This document shows, in pieces, positions 25,875 through 33,264 of a stretch of DNA of 33,264 nt. The notes beneath the pieces were generated by a model, which searched no databases, was not told the origin of the DNA, and was given only the letters and a program-made list of their open reading frames with translations. Location: contig JABSOQ010000028.1 in the NCBI GenBank assembly GCA_013216195.1, positions 1 through 33,264 of the forward strand, read 5' to 3'. Positions within the stretch are counted from its first letter, which is position 1. The number at the start of each line of letters is the position of its first letter. The position numbers and the translations under genes were made by a program. Source of the DNA: Bdellovibrionales bacterium. GTDB lineage: Bacteria; Bdellovibrionota; Bdellovibrionia; Bdellovibrionales; UBA1609.

Positions 25875-27392
25875 ATGAAAAAATCAAAACTACTATCGAC
25901 TATTGTGGCTTTAATTCTTGCACACAGCTCAGCCAGTGCATGGGATATGGATAACAATGACCCAAGAGGCGACGGCGAAACCGGTGGTTGGTCATCAGGT
26001 GCTTTCAGTGGTGACACTAGCACTAATGATCAAGGCTTCAACAACGCTGGCGGATGGACTCAAGGCCAACAAGACGGCTATTTATCAGCTGGCGGCACGA
26101 TTGACGTTGGTTCTCGCGATAGCATTGGAATGGGCTCTAATTTTGGGGGCAGCCATAGTGGGGTTGCAGGTTACAGTGGTTATCTTTCAATTGGAATAGA
26201 TACTAGCTCAAACCCAGATAGTGGCTATGACTCAGCCTTGTCTGCCGCAGCAGTTGTTGCAGAAATGGCTGACCGAGCGATGACCAAACAGGGCGTACCT
26301 CAAAACGAGAGATCGAGCATTATGAGCTTAGCGCTTCAAACTTACTCTGAAGAGGTCGAAGGCATCTTAGATGCAGCCAACACTGCACTAAGTGATACCA
26401 CTGGTCTTACAGGCCCTGAGGTCGGAATGATCTCAAGCCAAAACGATGGCTTACTTGGCTTTATTGCTCACGACATTGAGGGTTTTGTCGATGCCGTACG
26501 CGAATTCAGTGGCAAATTGGGTGCAGAGCAGATCGACATATCAAAATACAAAGTGGCCCCTAAGTCGAACAAGTTGATCAAACGTTTGGTGAAGTCACTG
26601 CGTGAGTCTAATCTTCTTGAGCCCATTTCTAAGTTAGGTCTAAGAGGTGTCAGAATCGCCATCTACAGCGACTTACCTTCATCTTTCTATAGCAAGAAAC
26701 TTGATGTCGTTTTTCTAGCAAAAAAAGATGTCGACAAATACGGCCCAGCTGTTTTGTTCCACGAAATTCTTCACGCTGGTCTCGAGAAGGGGCGTAAATT
26801 GAGCCTTTTAGGCGGCGGAGACTGGTACTACAAGAAACTTGGTAAACTCAACGAATCGCACTTCAGTCATCTTAATGGCTATGTTGGCACCTGCAGAGGC
26901 CTCTATAAAAGAGGTGGCTTTTGCTACCAAGAGGCTTTCGTAATTGGATTTAGCTTCTTAAGAATTCATCAGCAAGCTGGCAGCATCAAAGATACTGAAA
27001 TGAAAAGAAGAGCTATCAACTACCGAAGCGCTGTTCAAAACAATCACTGGCTTCGCAAGCTAAGTAACGGCCTCAGCTTACGCATGATTACTTCAAAGAA
27101 ACTCACTCAAAGCCAAGTACGCACAACATTTTTAAACCAGTTCTTGGTGCACACAAGTGGAGTTCGAAAAATCATAAGTGGGGCCCAGCACAGAGTTAAC
27201 CAAGGCCTGCCAAGTGTTTGCGCTCCTGGCAAAGTGAAGATTCTAGAAGCGCGCCAATGCGGCAGCCAACAAGTCAAATATGAAAAGCAATTCGACTACA
27301 CGATCCGACAATGTGGCGACAATTACAAATGGGGTAAAGTTGAAAAGCTTGGTTGCGGCCGAGTGGTCTGGGAAAAAGAAACCGGCATGTAA
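25875..27392 (+). CDS. Exported zinc-metallopeptidase-like protein with Gly/Ser-rich N-terminus
   Basis: 505 residues. The signal peptide is residues 1-22. Residues about 23-120 are Gly/Ser/Asp/Asn-rich, low in complexity and probably disordered. A helical part follows (120-215), then a domain with H-E-I-L-H at 296-300, the zinc-binding HExxH signature, followed by A-G-L-E-K. A third ligand is not certain; Glu in Y-Q-E-A-F about 50 residues later is a candidate. The C-terminal 80 residues hold five cysteines in repeated short spacings, as in small disulfide domains. The start is supported by GAGGGG at 25863-25868. Likely a secreted protease, family not identified. A strong terminator follows. 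Confidence 0.78.
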   Translation: MKKSKLLSTIVALILAHSSASAWDMDNNDPRGDGETGGWSSGAFSGDTSTNDQGFNNAGGWTQGQQDGYLSAGGTIDVGSRDSIGMGSNFGGSHSGVAGYSGYLSIGIDTSSNPDSGYDSALSAAAVVAEMADRAMTKQGVPQNERSSIMSLALQTYSEEVEGILDAANTALSDTTGLTGPEVGMISSQNDGLLGFIAHDIEGFVDAVREFSGKLGAEQIDISKYKVAPKSNKLIKRLVKSLRESNLLEPISKLGLRGVRIAIYSDLPSSFYSKKLDVVFLAKKDVDKYGPAVLFHEILHAGLEKGRKLSLLGGGDWYYKKLGKLNESHFSHLNGYVGTCRGLYKRGGFCYQEAFVIGFSFLRIHQQAGSIKDTEMKRRAINYRSAVQNNHWLRKLSNGLSLRMITSKKLTQSQVRTTFLNQFLVHTSGVRKIISGAQHRVNQGLPSVCAPGKVKILEARQCGSQQVKYEKQFDYTIRQCGDNYKWGKVEKLGCGRVVWEKETGM

Positions 27393-27421
27393 CCTTCACT
27401 GACCTAGAAACAAATGACGTC

Positions 27422-27452
27422 GCCTCAAGTGACAAGCACTTGAGGCTTTTTT
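27422..27452 (+). terminator. Rho-independent terminator after the metallopeptidase-like gene
   Basis: GCCTCAAGTG (27422-27431) and CACTTGAGGC (27437-27446) are exact reverse complements, followed by six T. Confidence 0.92.
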
Positions 27453-27466
27453 GTGGGCACTGGGCA

Positions 27467-27481
27467 GTCTCAAGTTGAGAC
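27467..27481. promoter_or_regulatory. 15-base palindrome in the leader region of the 27567 gene
   Basis: GTCTCAAGTTGAGAC has 7-base arms and a one-base centre, the same architecture as the palindrome at 25831, and the two share TCAAGTT in the middle. It lies 85 bases before the next ATG. Confidence 0.4.
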
Positions 27482-27566
27482 ATCGAGTTTTCTAGACATC
27501 AATGTCTGTTCAACTCGTTTCATCAAATCTCTAAGATCCAAGCTCAAGCTTAACGAGGGGAAGAAA

Positions 27567-28022
27567 ATGAAAAACTCACTTATCAAAATTGCAGTATTGT
27601 TCGCAATGCTTTCGCCGGCAATGAGCTTTGCAGAGATGCATCACCTAGGAAAGTCTCTTACCATTCTAAAAACAGCCAATTCAGAGCGAAACATCACATT
27701 CTTGAGCCAAAAGTCATACGAAGCCATGATGAAGCTTCGCAAAGGTCAAACCGCGGTCTCCTCTGTAAGACTTGTTCATTCTGAGGTTAACGAAATAAAA
27801 AGCCGCAGGTACTTTGCCGTAGAACGACTCCGAGTCTACAACGTCAGAGTCAAAAACAATTGCAGCCTTCGACTCGAAGTCTACACAGACATTTACAAAA
27901 ACAAAAACTCGAACAGAACTGTGGGCACTCGAACTGAAACCAATGTCGACATACTGTGCCCTGGCATGAAAGGCCGTGCGGAAGCCCTCAGACTGCACTT
28001 GAGTGACAATGCGCCCGAGTAG
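27567..28022 (+). CDS. Small exported protein, 151 residues, unknown
   Basis: ATG 27567 is chosen because GAGGGG lies at 27555-27560 and the following 21 residues form a signal peptide (A-M-S-F-A). The mature part is basic, with alternating strands (R-L-R-V-Y-N-V-R-V) and two cysteines that could pair. No family recognised. Likely a single-gene transcript, bounded by terminators on both sides. Confidence 0.78.
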   Translation: MKNSLIKIAVLFAMLSPAMSFAEMHHLGKSLTILKTANSERNITFLSQKSYEAMMKLRKGQTAVSSVRLVHSEVNEIKSRRYFAVERLRVYNVRVKNNCSLRLEVYTDIYKNKNSNRTVGTRTETNVDILCPGMKGRAEALRLHLSDNAPE

Positions 28023-28056
28023 AGAAATCTTACTTTGAATACCGAACCCACACCGT

Positions 28057-28083
28057 GCCTGAGCAGGATGCTCGGGCTATTTT
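28057..28083 (+). terminator. Likely terminator after the 27567 gene
   Basis: GCCTGAGCA (28057-28065) pairs with TGCTCGGGC (28069-28077): nine pairs including one G-U, loop GGA, then TATTTT. Confidence 0.7.
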
Positions 28084-28229
28084 CGCTCTATCAGCCTAAC
28101 TATCCAATAGATCTGCCCCACTCCCTTTTCAGAAGGCGCAGTAATCAATAGCCCTTTCTGAAGCTCTTTGATGAGAGAGGCTGGCTTGTGGCCCTGTCGC
28201 GCTCTAATTTTGCTGAGAAAACCAGTTCG
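28077..28229 (-). other. Short protein-like open frame without a start, possible gene remnant
   Basis: On the minus strand, 50 codons lie between two stops with no ATG start. The translation looks protein-like, with segments such as A-S-L-I-K-E-L-Q-K-G and G-Q-I-Y-W-I-V-R-L. It overlaps the 3' end of the SGNH gene in another frame. It may be the eroded tail of a former gene or chance. Confidence 0.2.
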
Positions 28230-29268
28230 CTATTTGGTTAGATAGTGCTTTGTTGTAGTCAGAGTTAAAGTGATTCTCTTTGCCAGGGGCTATTTTCGCC
28301 CTGTTATGATCTTGAAATTTTGGGTGCCTAGAAAAGTTCAGAACCTCGATTCCCTCACCCGCTAAACAGTCTAAGTAATTATCTGGCATCTCGTTGGCCT
28401 TAATTGAAAGCACCACTACTAGCTTTGCCTTAGGCTTTTGAGCCTTCAGCTGCTGGTTGAGCTGCTTGTGCGCCTGGCAGACCAATCGCTTTCTTTCTTT
28501 ACCCAAAAAACGATTGCCGGGGCTGAGGTAAGTCCACCAGATGCGCTCTGCCAGTTTTGATTTTGCTAGCAACCTAATTAGCCGAGTTGATATTGGCGAC
28601 TCCTCAATAAAGCTACCCTTGTACTCTAGCTTGCCATCACTCCCCCAACCGTATTTAGGGCTATGATAAGAGTAGATCAAGTAATCCCAGTCTCCGACGA
28701 TGCGCTCTACAAGGTTTTCATTGAGAAGCAGCAGAAAGTAGCCTGAATCTTGTTCGATCTCTTTTTCAAAACGACCGCTTTCAGCTTGTGCAAGTATGTG
28801 ATTGAGACCGTAACCCGGCACTGCATAATTGAGTACTTCAGATTCAGTCTGTGCAGACAGATGACCCGCCAAAGACGCCTTAAATGAGAGGCCTTCACCA
28901 AAAGTGTTAGAGTCGCCCAGCAGAACTACAAAACCATGGTTTTGATCTTTAACCTCTATGCCAGCCTTTGAGGGCTCGGTCTCTTTAGAAGAATCGGCAG
29001 GACCTGTTCGCCGGCCATGCTCATCAAACAAAAGCTTAACCTCATAAATCACATCGCCATCATAAGTTCTCTTGGTCGTATTTTGGCAATTCGCTTTGGG
29101 CTTGTAGCCGACCCGCTTATCAGAATGGTCATAGCAAGACTGACTTTCAAAAAAGACATTGTCGGGCACCTTACTATCGCTGGCTGCCAAATAGGCTTCA
29201 ACACAGATGAAGACCAAAGCAATCAAAGAACAATTGAACCCAAGTATTTTCAGAAAAGAATTCTTCAT
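28204..29268 (-). CDS. Membrane-anchored or exported SGNH/GDSL-type hydrolase
   Basis: 354 residues from ATG 29268; the frame is open a little further upstream but without a better start. An N-terminal hydrophobic segment (about 9-29) serves as signal or anchor. SGNH blocks: Ser120 in L-L-G-D-S-N-T-F-G, Gly in N-Y-A-V-P-G-Y-G (147-154), Asn in L-L-L-N-E-N, and a C-terminal His333 in E-N-H-F-N-S-D-Y-N. Members cut or move acyl groups on lipids, sugars or peptidoglycan. It is divergent from the alpha/beta hydrolase gene, with about 147 bases between, so two lipolytic-type enzymes may share a control region. Confidence 0.8.
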   Translation of the reverse strand: MKNSFLKILGFNCSLIALVFICVEAYLAASDSKVPDNVFFESQSCYDHSDKRVGYKPKANCQNTTKRTYDGDVIYEVKLLFDEHGRRTGPADSSKETEPSKAGIEVKDQNHGFVVLLGDSNTFGEGLSFKASLAGHLSAQTESEVLNYAVPGYGLNHILAQAESGRFEKEIEQDSGYFLLLLNENLVERIVGDWDYLIYSYHSPKYGWGSDGKLEYKGSFIEESPISTRLIRLLAKSKLAERIWWTYLSPGNRFLGKERKRLVCQAHKQLNQQLKAQKPKAKLVVVLSIKANEMPDNYLDCLAGEGIEVLNFSRHPKFQDHNRAKIAPGKENHFNSDYNKALSNQIANWFSQQN

Positions 29269-29415
29269 CTCAACAAGTATAAGATGAACAGTTTGCAATA
29301 GCCAAACTCTGCTGCCCCAAAAATGAATTTGGCTGAATGCCAGTTCAAAACCTGAGACGCCGTATTGATAGCAATTGAGAGCTTTGGCAAGATGCCTAGA
29401 CCAAAAGGGGGATGC

Positions 29416-30228
29416 ATGAAGGTTGTAGCACAGATTTTGTTCATTTTGTTGTTGGCACCAGGCTGCGCTCTAGCCCAGCTACAAGATGAGACAGTTTTTA
29501 AAGACCCCGCATCTAGCTTTGAAGTCGATGTTCTGGTTTACAAGCCTTACGGTTGGGTAAAAGATGTCGGTCGCACAGTTGTAATCTATCCACCCACGGG
29601 TGGAGTAACTCGCCTTGAAAGATCATACGCAAAGCAATTTGCGAAACGAGGCGCTACCGCTATCGTTTTGACAAATTGGACGGGGTTGAGCGAATCAACT
29701 CTCGAACTCAGCATTCATCAAACACTGCATGAACGCGCGATGAAAGCCTTTGAAGTCACAATGCTCAACATACCAGACACACACAGCATCTCGGTTCTCG
29801 GTACAAGTGTTGGCGGCATTTTCACTTCATTGATTGCTGCAATGTTTGACAGACCTGATCGCTATCTGATCATTGGCGCCGGTGCCCCGGTGGCTGAAGT
29901 CATTTCGCAGTCTGATCAATCAGACTTAGCTAAGGCTCGAGATCAAAGATATGAAAAATACGGATTCTCGACAGAGGCTGAATACGCGGAAGAGCTGTCG
30001 AAAGTCTTTAACCTAGAACCGACTGAGATGTCTAAACCTGCTGAAGGTGTACGACTCGGTGCTTTTGTTTTAACAGAAGATACGACTGTGCCGACTCACC
30101 ACCAGTACAAATTGGCCGAACACTGGCAGGCTCAAGTTTGGGAGATTGAGGCCAGCCACGTTTGGGGCATATTCCGCGCTTGGTGGTCTTACTCAGATGA
30201 AATCGCCGATTTCTTAATAGAGGACTAG
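29416..30228 (+). CDS. Exported alpha/beta hydrolase
   Basis: 270 residues from ATG 29416, with AAAAGGGGG just upstream. The signal peptide is residues 1-20 (C-A-L-A); a lipoprotein alternative through A-P-G-C is possible. Alpha/beta-hydrolase features are the oxyanion-region strand V-V-I-Y-P-P-T-G-G (55-63), nucleophile Ser131 in L-G-T-S-V-G-G, acid Asp222 in L-T-E-D-T-T-V-P, and His248 in A-S-H-V-W-G. All three catalytic residues are in normal order and spacing. The substrate is unknown; esters of envelope lipids are plausible for an exported enzyme. Confidence 0.85.
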   Translation: MKVVAQILFILLLAPGCALAQLQDETVFKDPASSFEVDVLVYKPYGWVKDVGRTVVIYPPTGGVTRLERSYAKQFAKRGATAIVLTNWTGLSESTLELSIHQTLHERAMKAFEVTMLNIPDTHSISVLGTSVGGIFTSLIAAMFDRPDRYLIIGAGAPVAEVISQSDQSDLAKARDQRYEKYGFSTEAEYAEELSKVFNLEPTEMSKPAEGVRLGAFVLTEDTTVPTHHQYKLAEHWQAQVWEIEASHVWGIFRAWWSYSDEIADFLIED

Positions 30229-30470
30229 CTCGTTTCTCTAGCCTGACCATTTTCTTACAAAGCCCCTGACCCTCCAATTGCCAGATAGGCTTTTGCTTAA
30301 AAAGCATATCTATATATTCATATCTAACAATGAAGCGCCGCCTAGCTGGTCTAACTTCTGCTGATAGCACTGGCACAATAATTGACCCTTAAGAGTTCAA
30401 AAGGCCCAAATCAATAAAGATCTGGGACTAATTGTCTTTTTCTTGGGACATTTGTGAAAGGAGCGCTCAT

Positions 30471-30856
30471 ATGTCTTCACCAGTAACCGAGTTTATGACC
30501 CAGGTTCCACATTCTGTTGGACACGATATGAATCTAGAGACCGCCAAGGACATGATGCTCAAGTATTCATGCCACCACTTACCAGTGCTTGATGGCGGAC
30601 ACCTTGTTGGGGTTCTTAGCGACACCGACATTCGCAAAGCTGAAAAGTATCAGAAGAGCGAAAACGTAAAAGTTGAAGACATCATGACTGACGAGCCCAT
30701 AGTGGTTGAGCCAAACATGGATGTCTTTCAAGTCGCAATGATTATGCATCAAAAGAAAATTGGTAGTGTCATTGTTTCAGCTACTGACGACAGCCCTTGG
30801 GCATCTTCACAGCCACAGACGCTCTTCACTATTTCACGCAAAAAGGAGAACACTAA
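30471..30856 (+). pseudogene. CBS-pair protein with a one-base deletion near the 3' end
   Basis: ATG 30471 with AAAGGAG upstream. The frame gives two CBS domains: the first with C-H-H-L-P-V-L-D-G-G and G-V-L-S-D-T-D-I, the second beginning V-E-D-I-M-T-D-E-P. After S-P-W at about 30800 the frame drifts into unrelated residues and runs to 30932 inside the next gene. In the -1 frame it continues exactly as a CBS domain should (G-I-F-T-A-T-D-A-L) and stops at TAA 30854-30856. One G missing from the run at 30799-30801 accounts for this. The repaired product is 128 residues. CBS pairs bind adenosine nucleotides and sense energy state. The restored stop overlaps the next start by one base (TAATG), showing that the intact form was coupled to the macro-domain gene. 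Confidence 0.8.
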
Positions 30857-31344
30857 TGATCAAATACGTACAAGGCGACATCTTAAAAACCAAAGCAGAT
30901 GCTATCGTTCATGGTGTTGCGCCAAACGATGACTTCAAACAGGGGCTTGCACTTTCGCTGCGTGAGAACTGGCCGGCAATGTACAAAGACTTTCGTCACT
31001 TCTGCAAAACCAAGAGCCCAAAAGAGGGCGACGTATGGAGCTGGAAGGGTGCCGGCGGCCCCTACGTTATCAACCTGATGACTCAAGATGCTCCAAAGTC
31101 AAAAAACGATCATTCTGGCAAAGCCTCAATGACCCATGTTCACCATACACTTAAAAATCTCAAGTCAGAACTTGGCGACCTAGGCGATGTTAAGAGTATT
31201 GCGATCACAAGGCTTGCAACAGGCGTCGGGGGCCTAGACTGGTCTGACGTTAAACCAGAGCTTGAGAGCTCTCTGGCCGATCTCAATATACCAATCTATA
31301 TTTACGAGACCTTCCAACAGGGAGTCGAGGCCCAAGCGGCATAG
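30856..31344 (+). CDS. Macro-domain protein, ADP-ribose-binding or hydrolase (TARG1/DarG-like)
   Basis: 162 residues. ATG 30856 overlaps the repaired stop of the CBS gene, with AAAAGGAG upstream. The single macro domain has V-Q-G-D-I at the N-terminus (ADP-ribose adenine side), H-G-V-A-P-N-D-D-F-K-Q-G-L-A, P-Y-V-I-N-L, and A-T-G-V-G-G-L-D-W-S-D-V near the C-terminus. The last block is typical of the TARG1/DarG class, which removes ADP-ribose from proteins or, in DarG, from DNA. No DarT-like toxin is nearby, so a toxin-antitoxin role is not shown. With the CBS partner it may link nucleotide sensing to ADP-ribose metabolism. Cytoplasmic; no signal peptide. Confidence 0.88.
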   Translation: MIKYVQGDILKTKADAIVHGVAPNDDFKQGLALSLRENWPAMYKDFRHFCKTKSPKEGDVWSWKGAGGPYVINLMTQDAPKSKNDHSGKASMTHVHHTLKNLKSELGDLGDVKSIAITRLATGVGGLDWSDVKPELESSLADLNIPIYIYETFQQGVEAQAA

Positions 31345-31348
31345 AAAT

Positions 31349-31697
31349 ATGGGGGAGGAAATCAAGCAAGTTCAATTTCAGTAAGAGGAGCTCGAAGAAT
31401 TCAAAAGAAGACTTCGAGCTGAAACTGTTGAACTCAACACTGACCCGCAGCCACAGGCTAGCGGGCCTATTGTAGCGCTACACAAAAATTCAGATCACCT
31501 TTAAAAGACCCGCATAAATGTGGAACGCTTAAATACCAAAACTAGACCCTATCGATTAACTAAATGAGAAGATTGAAAAAATAGATATCGGAGATATCCG
31601 CAGTGTTTTCCACAATCCTAAGGTTATTTCTTTAACAGGTAAGAAGAGAACCAATACCCTTGTTCACTTAACAAAGGGTCTCTGCAGCCAGCATTGA
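31349..31697 (+). pseudogene. Decayed coding stretch with several in-frame stops
   Basis: Part of an intergenic gap of about 500 bases. From ATG 31349 a frame gives eleven residues, then TAA at 31382-31384, then about 39 charged, coiled-coil-like residues (E-E-L-E-E-F-K-R-R-L) to TAA 31502-31504. In another frame, from 31560 to TGA 31695-31697, a second protein-like piece appears (D-I-G-D-I-R-S-V-F, K-V-I-S-L-T-G-K-K). The pieces look like an eroded small gene after the macro-domain gene. No family recognised. The rest of the gap, to about 31800, holds nothing convincing. Confidence 0.3.
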
Positions 31698-31803
31698 TAT
31701 TCACCGTTGCCCCACTCACGCGTCTTTGGCGTATTTTAAAAAAAGAACTCTTTTACGTGGTCTCCACAACAGATTCTTGCCCAACAAATGATCAGGTTAG
31801 ACA

Positions 31804-31831
31804 GTGCTGAAGGTCAACTGATAGCACTGGA
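31804..31831. promoter_or_regulatory. Inverted repeat in the leader of the 31856 gene
   Basis: CAGTGCT (31804-31810) and AGCACTG (31825-31831) are exact reverse complements 14 bases apart, ending 10 bases before the AGGAGGGGG ribosome-binding site. It could be an operator half-site pair or a leader hairpin. Confidence 0.4.
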
Positions 31832-31855
31832 GATGTAATGAGGAGGGGGAATGTC

Positions 31856-32278
31856 ATGAAATTCATATTTGCACTATTGTTTGCAACTCTATTTGCTCAA
31901 AGCTCTTTTGCCGCTGACGTTGATGGCGAGATCTTCTACAAAGTTCGTGGTGGCGAATTGGTAAGCCGAAGCGTCACGCTAGATGTGCCCTCACGAGGCC
32001 AAGGCGAAGTGGTTTTAAAAGGCGAAAGGTTTGAGTGGAGAACCACAAACTTTTGGACGACTCGCAACGAAGCCGGAGAGGTCGTTTTCACAGCCGCATT
32101 TCTGACTGATTTTATGGGAATGCAGTCAACAATTGCTCTACGAGGCACTTACATCAAAGGCACAAACCTCATTCGCTACGATGGCAGCTTCTACAAAAAA
32201 GAAGGTCACGTAACTGCCGAAGAAGGCCTTGAGGGCTTTCGCTACAACGGTGGCTTTAGCTTTTCGTACGACAGATAA
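31856..32278 (+). CDS. Small exported beta-rich protein, 140 residues, unknown
   Basis: ATG 31856 is chosen over 31838 because AGGAGGGGG (31841-31849) lies between the two and serves the later one. The signal peptide is residues 1-19 (S-S-F-A). The mature part alternates short beta strands and turns, without cysteine, ending G-F-S-F-S-Y-D-R. The size and strand pattern would suit a small barrel or beta-sandwich in the periplasm. No family recognised. Convergent with the RCC1-repeat gene. Confidence 0.78.
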   Translation: MKFIFALLFATLFAQSSFAADVDGEIFYKVRGGELVSRSVTLDVPSRGQGEVVLKGERFEWRTTNFWTTRNEAGEVVFTAAFLTDFMGMQSTIALRGTYIKGTNLIRYDGSFYKKEGHVTAEEGLEGFRYNGGFSFSYDR

Positions 32279-32301
32279 CTTTCAGTCTATTTGATAAAGA
32301 C

Positions 32302-33264
32302 TCAGTTACTGGGCGAAGAGGTCAGAACTGCTGCTGGCTCTATAGTCAGATCTGCTGTTAGGCCTGTTGCCCAGTGGCCTCTGCTATCCCAAATGTGCGT
32401 GGCATTACCGCTAGCCGATAAGCGCAGGTCAGAAGCTCCTTGACCCACCAATTGAGGAAGATGAGTGCGCTTGTAGAGCCGGTTACCTAGTTGGCCCGAC
32501 ATGTTCTGCCCCCAGCAATACACTTCATGACTTTCATTCAAGGCACAGCTGTGCTCAGCCCCCAGGCTCACATCACGCACACGACCTATGCCCTCAACTC
32601 GGTGTGGCTGTGTCACTGCGAACGACTGCGACGACTGCTGATCAGCTAATGCCAGATCAACGCCCACTTGGCCATACTGATTCATCCCCCAACAGTAGAG
32701 TTCGCGCTCAAAAGATATAGCACAATAATGGCCCCAGTGACCTCCCGCCGCAATTTTCAAAACCGGCGGAAGACCATTGATCTTTCTTAAGCCTCTGACA
32801 GGGTCTCCATTTTCATCAATTTCTTCTGTGTCACTGTCCCAGGTGCCTAGTACTCCCCAACAAAAAACTTCTGCTGAGTTGTTTAAGATGCACCCAGCCC
32901 CAGTGTGACCTTGAGAAATTTCAACTTGTGCCACATCATTTAGAGCCTCAACCTCTGGCCACCAAGGCTCGAACTCAGGAAAGCGCGGAAAACAACGAGC
33001 TTGCCCGCTGCCATTTACTGAGCAGACTCGAGCGTAGCCACCCATACCCCCTGAGGAAATTTGACGAACATCAGTGCCAAGATCTTGAACCTGCTGAAAG
33101 CCAGCTGCAGTGTTATCACCCAGACCACCAGCGCAAGAAACTGTTCTGTCGTCGGTTAGCAAGCAAATTGAAGATGTGCCAGCAGCAACCTGCAACACTC
33201 CCTCTGAAACATCTAGGTCAATGAGGTTGTTTTCGAAGTCTTCTAGGCCATAAATGTTTCTTTG
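32302..33264 (-). CDS. RCC1-type repeat protein, N-terminus beyond the window
   Basis: The frame is open from the window edge (33264) to the stop at 32302, so the gene is partial; a GTG at 33198 is internal rather than a likely start. At least five blade-like repeats are visible. Each has a Cys about 8-10 residues before a second Cys that is often followed by Trp-Gly: C-A-I-S-F-E-R-E-L-Y-C-W-G, C-A-L-N-E-S-H-E-V-Y-C-W-G, C-I-L-N-N-S-A-E-V-F-C-W-G. This is the beta-propeller type related to eukaryotic RCC1, with a disulfide across each blade, as often seen in secreted bacterial versions. It is probably a surface or secreted binding protein. Confidence 0.85.
   Translation of the reverse strand, partial: QRNIYGLEDFENNLIDLDVSEGVLQVAAGTSSICLLTDDRTVSCAGGLGDNTAAGFQQVQDLGTDVRQISSGGMGGYARVCSVNGSGQARCFPRFPEFEPWWPEVEALNDVAQVEISQGHTGAGCILNNSAEVFCWGVLGTWDSDTEEIDENGDPVRGLRKINGLPPVLKIAAGGHWGHYCAISFERELYCWGMNQYGQVGVDLALADQQSSQSFAVTQPHRVEGIGRVRDVSLGAEHSCALNESHEVYCWGQNMSGQLGNRLYKRTHLPQLVGQGASDLRLSASGNATHIWDSRGHWATGLTADLTIEPAAVLTSSPSN

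Noticed and set aside
30799-30801. Programmed -1 frameshift in the CBS gene
   Set aside because: There is no slippery heptamer in the zero frame and no obvious stimulatory hairpin; a lost G in a homopolymer is simpler.
30856-31344. DarT-DarG toxin-antitoxin pair
   Set aside because: The macro domain resembles DarG, but the neighbour is a CBS protein and no DarT-like gene is present.
1-33264. TAG reassigned as a sense codon
   Set aside because: Many intact genes end at TAG at natural C-termini (for example 4602, 5460, 7502, 12808), so general reassignment does not fit.
1-33264. CRISPR array, insertion sequence, integrase or prophage
   Set aside because: No spaced direct repeats, transposase, integrase or phage structural genes were seen.

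Overview
This window looks like accessory-rich chromosome of a predatory or prey-associated Gram-negative bacterium. A Bdellovibrionota / Pseudobdellovibrionaceae-like organism is my best guess. The guess rests on a rpsU-yqeY-dnaG-rpoD core block, a very high density of Sec-signal proteins, abundant secreted hydrolases and an outer-membrane-barrel candidate. It is an inference from style and gene order; no search was run.

Layout. 1-883: the end of a gene interrupted by an in-frame amber codon. 1129-4602: a lipoprotein-like three-repeat protein, a subtilisin-like protease on the minus strand, and an exported protein carrying an XRE-type helix-turn-helix. 4900-9879: five exported proteins, including a 594-residue protein whose C-terminus resembles BECR-fold RNase toxin domains. 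10077-14795: two long exported-protein genes, each broken by in-frame stops (one also by a frameshift), flanking a papain-like cysteine peptidase and a tRNA with anticodon CAT. 15023-19107: a small exported protein, then a three-gene minus-strand operon of exported proteins, the last with a methyltransferase-like fold. 19358-24446: the housekeeping block rpoD, dnaG, yqeY and rpsU (minus), with tadA divergent. 24480-30228: a barrel-like outer-membrane protein, a zinc-metallopeptidase-like protein, a small exported protein, an SGNH hydrolase and an alpha/beta hydrolase. 30471-33264: a frameshifted CBS-domain gene coupled to a macro-domain gene, a decayed stretch, a small exported protein and a partial RCC1-repeat protein.

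The most interesting signal is a family resemblance that domain names would hide. At least five, probably seven, otherwise unrelated exported proteins carry a cysteine a few residues after the predicted signal-peptide cleavage site. In five of them it sits in a pattern Cys-x-hydrophobic-x-Leu, usually after Gly-x. Several have domains that normally work in cytoplasm (XRE DNA binding, SAM methyltransferase, RNase toxin). I infer a set of effectors exported to act in another cell, perhaps prey, sharing a post-signal sorting or anchoring motif. A second pattern is a G-run ribosome-binding site (4-7 consecutive G) before most single exported-protein genes, which is absent before the Cys-motif genes that begin transcription units.

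Several accessory genes carry single-site lesions (in-frame TAG or TAA, one-base indels), while the housekeeping genes are intact. They may be recent pseudogenes or assembly errors; the bases alone cannot separate these.
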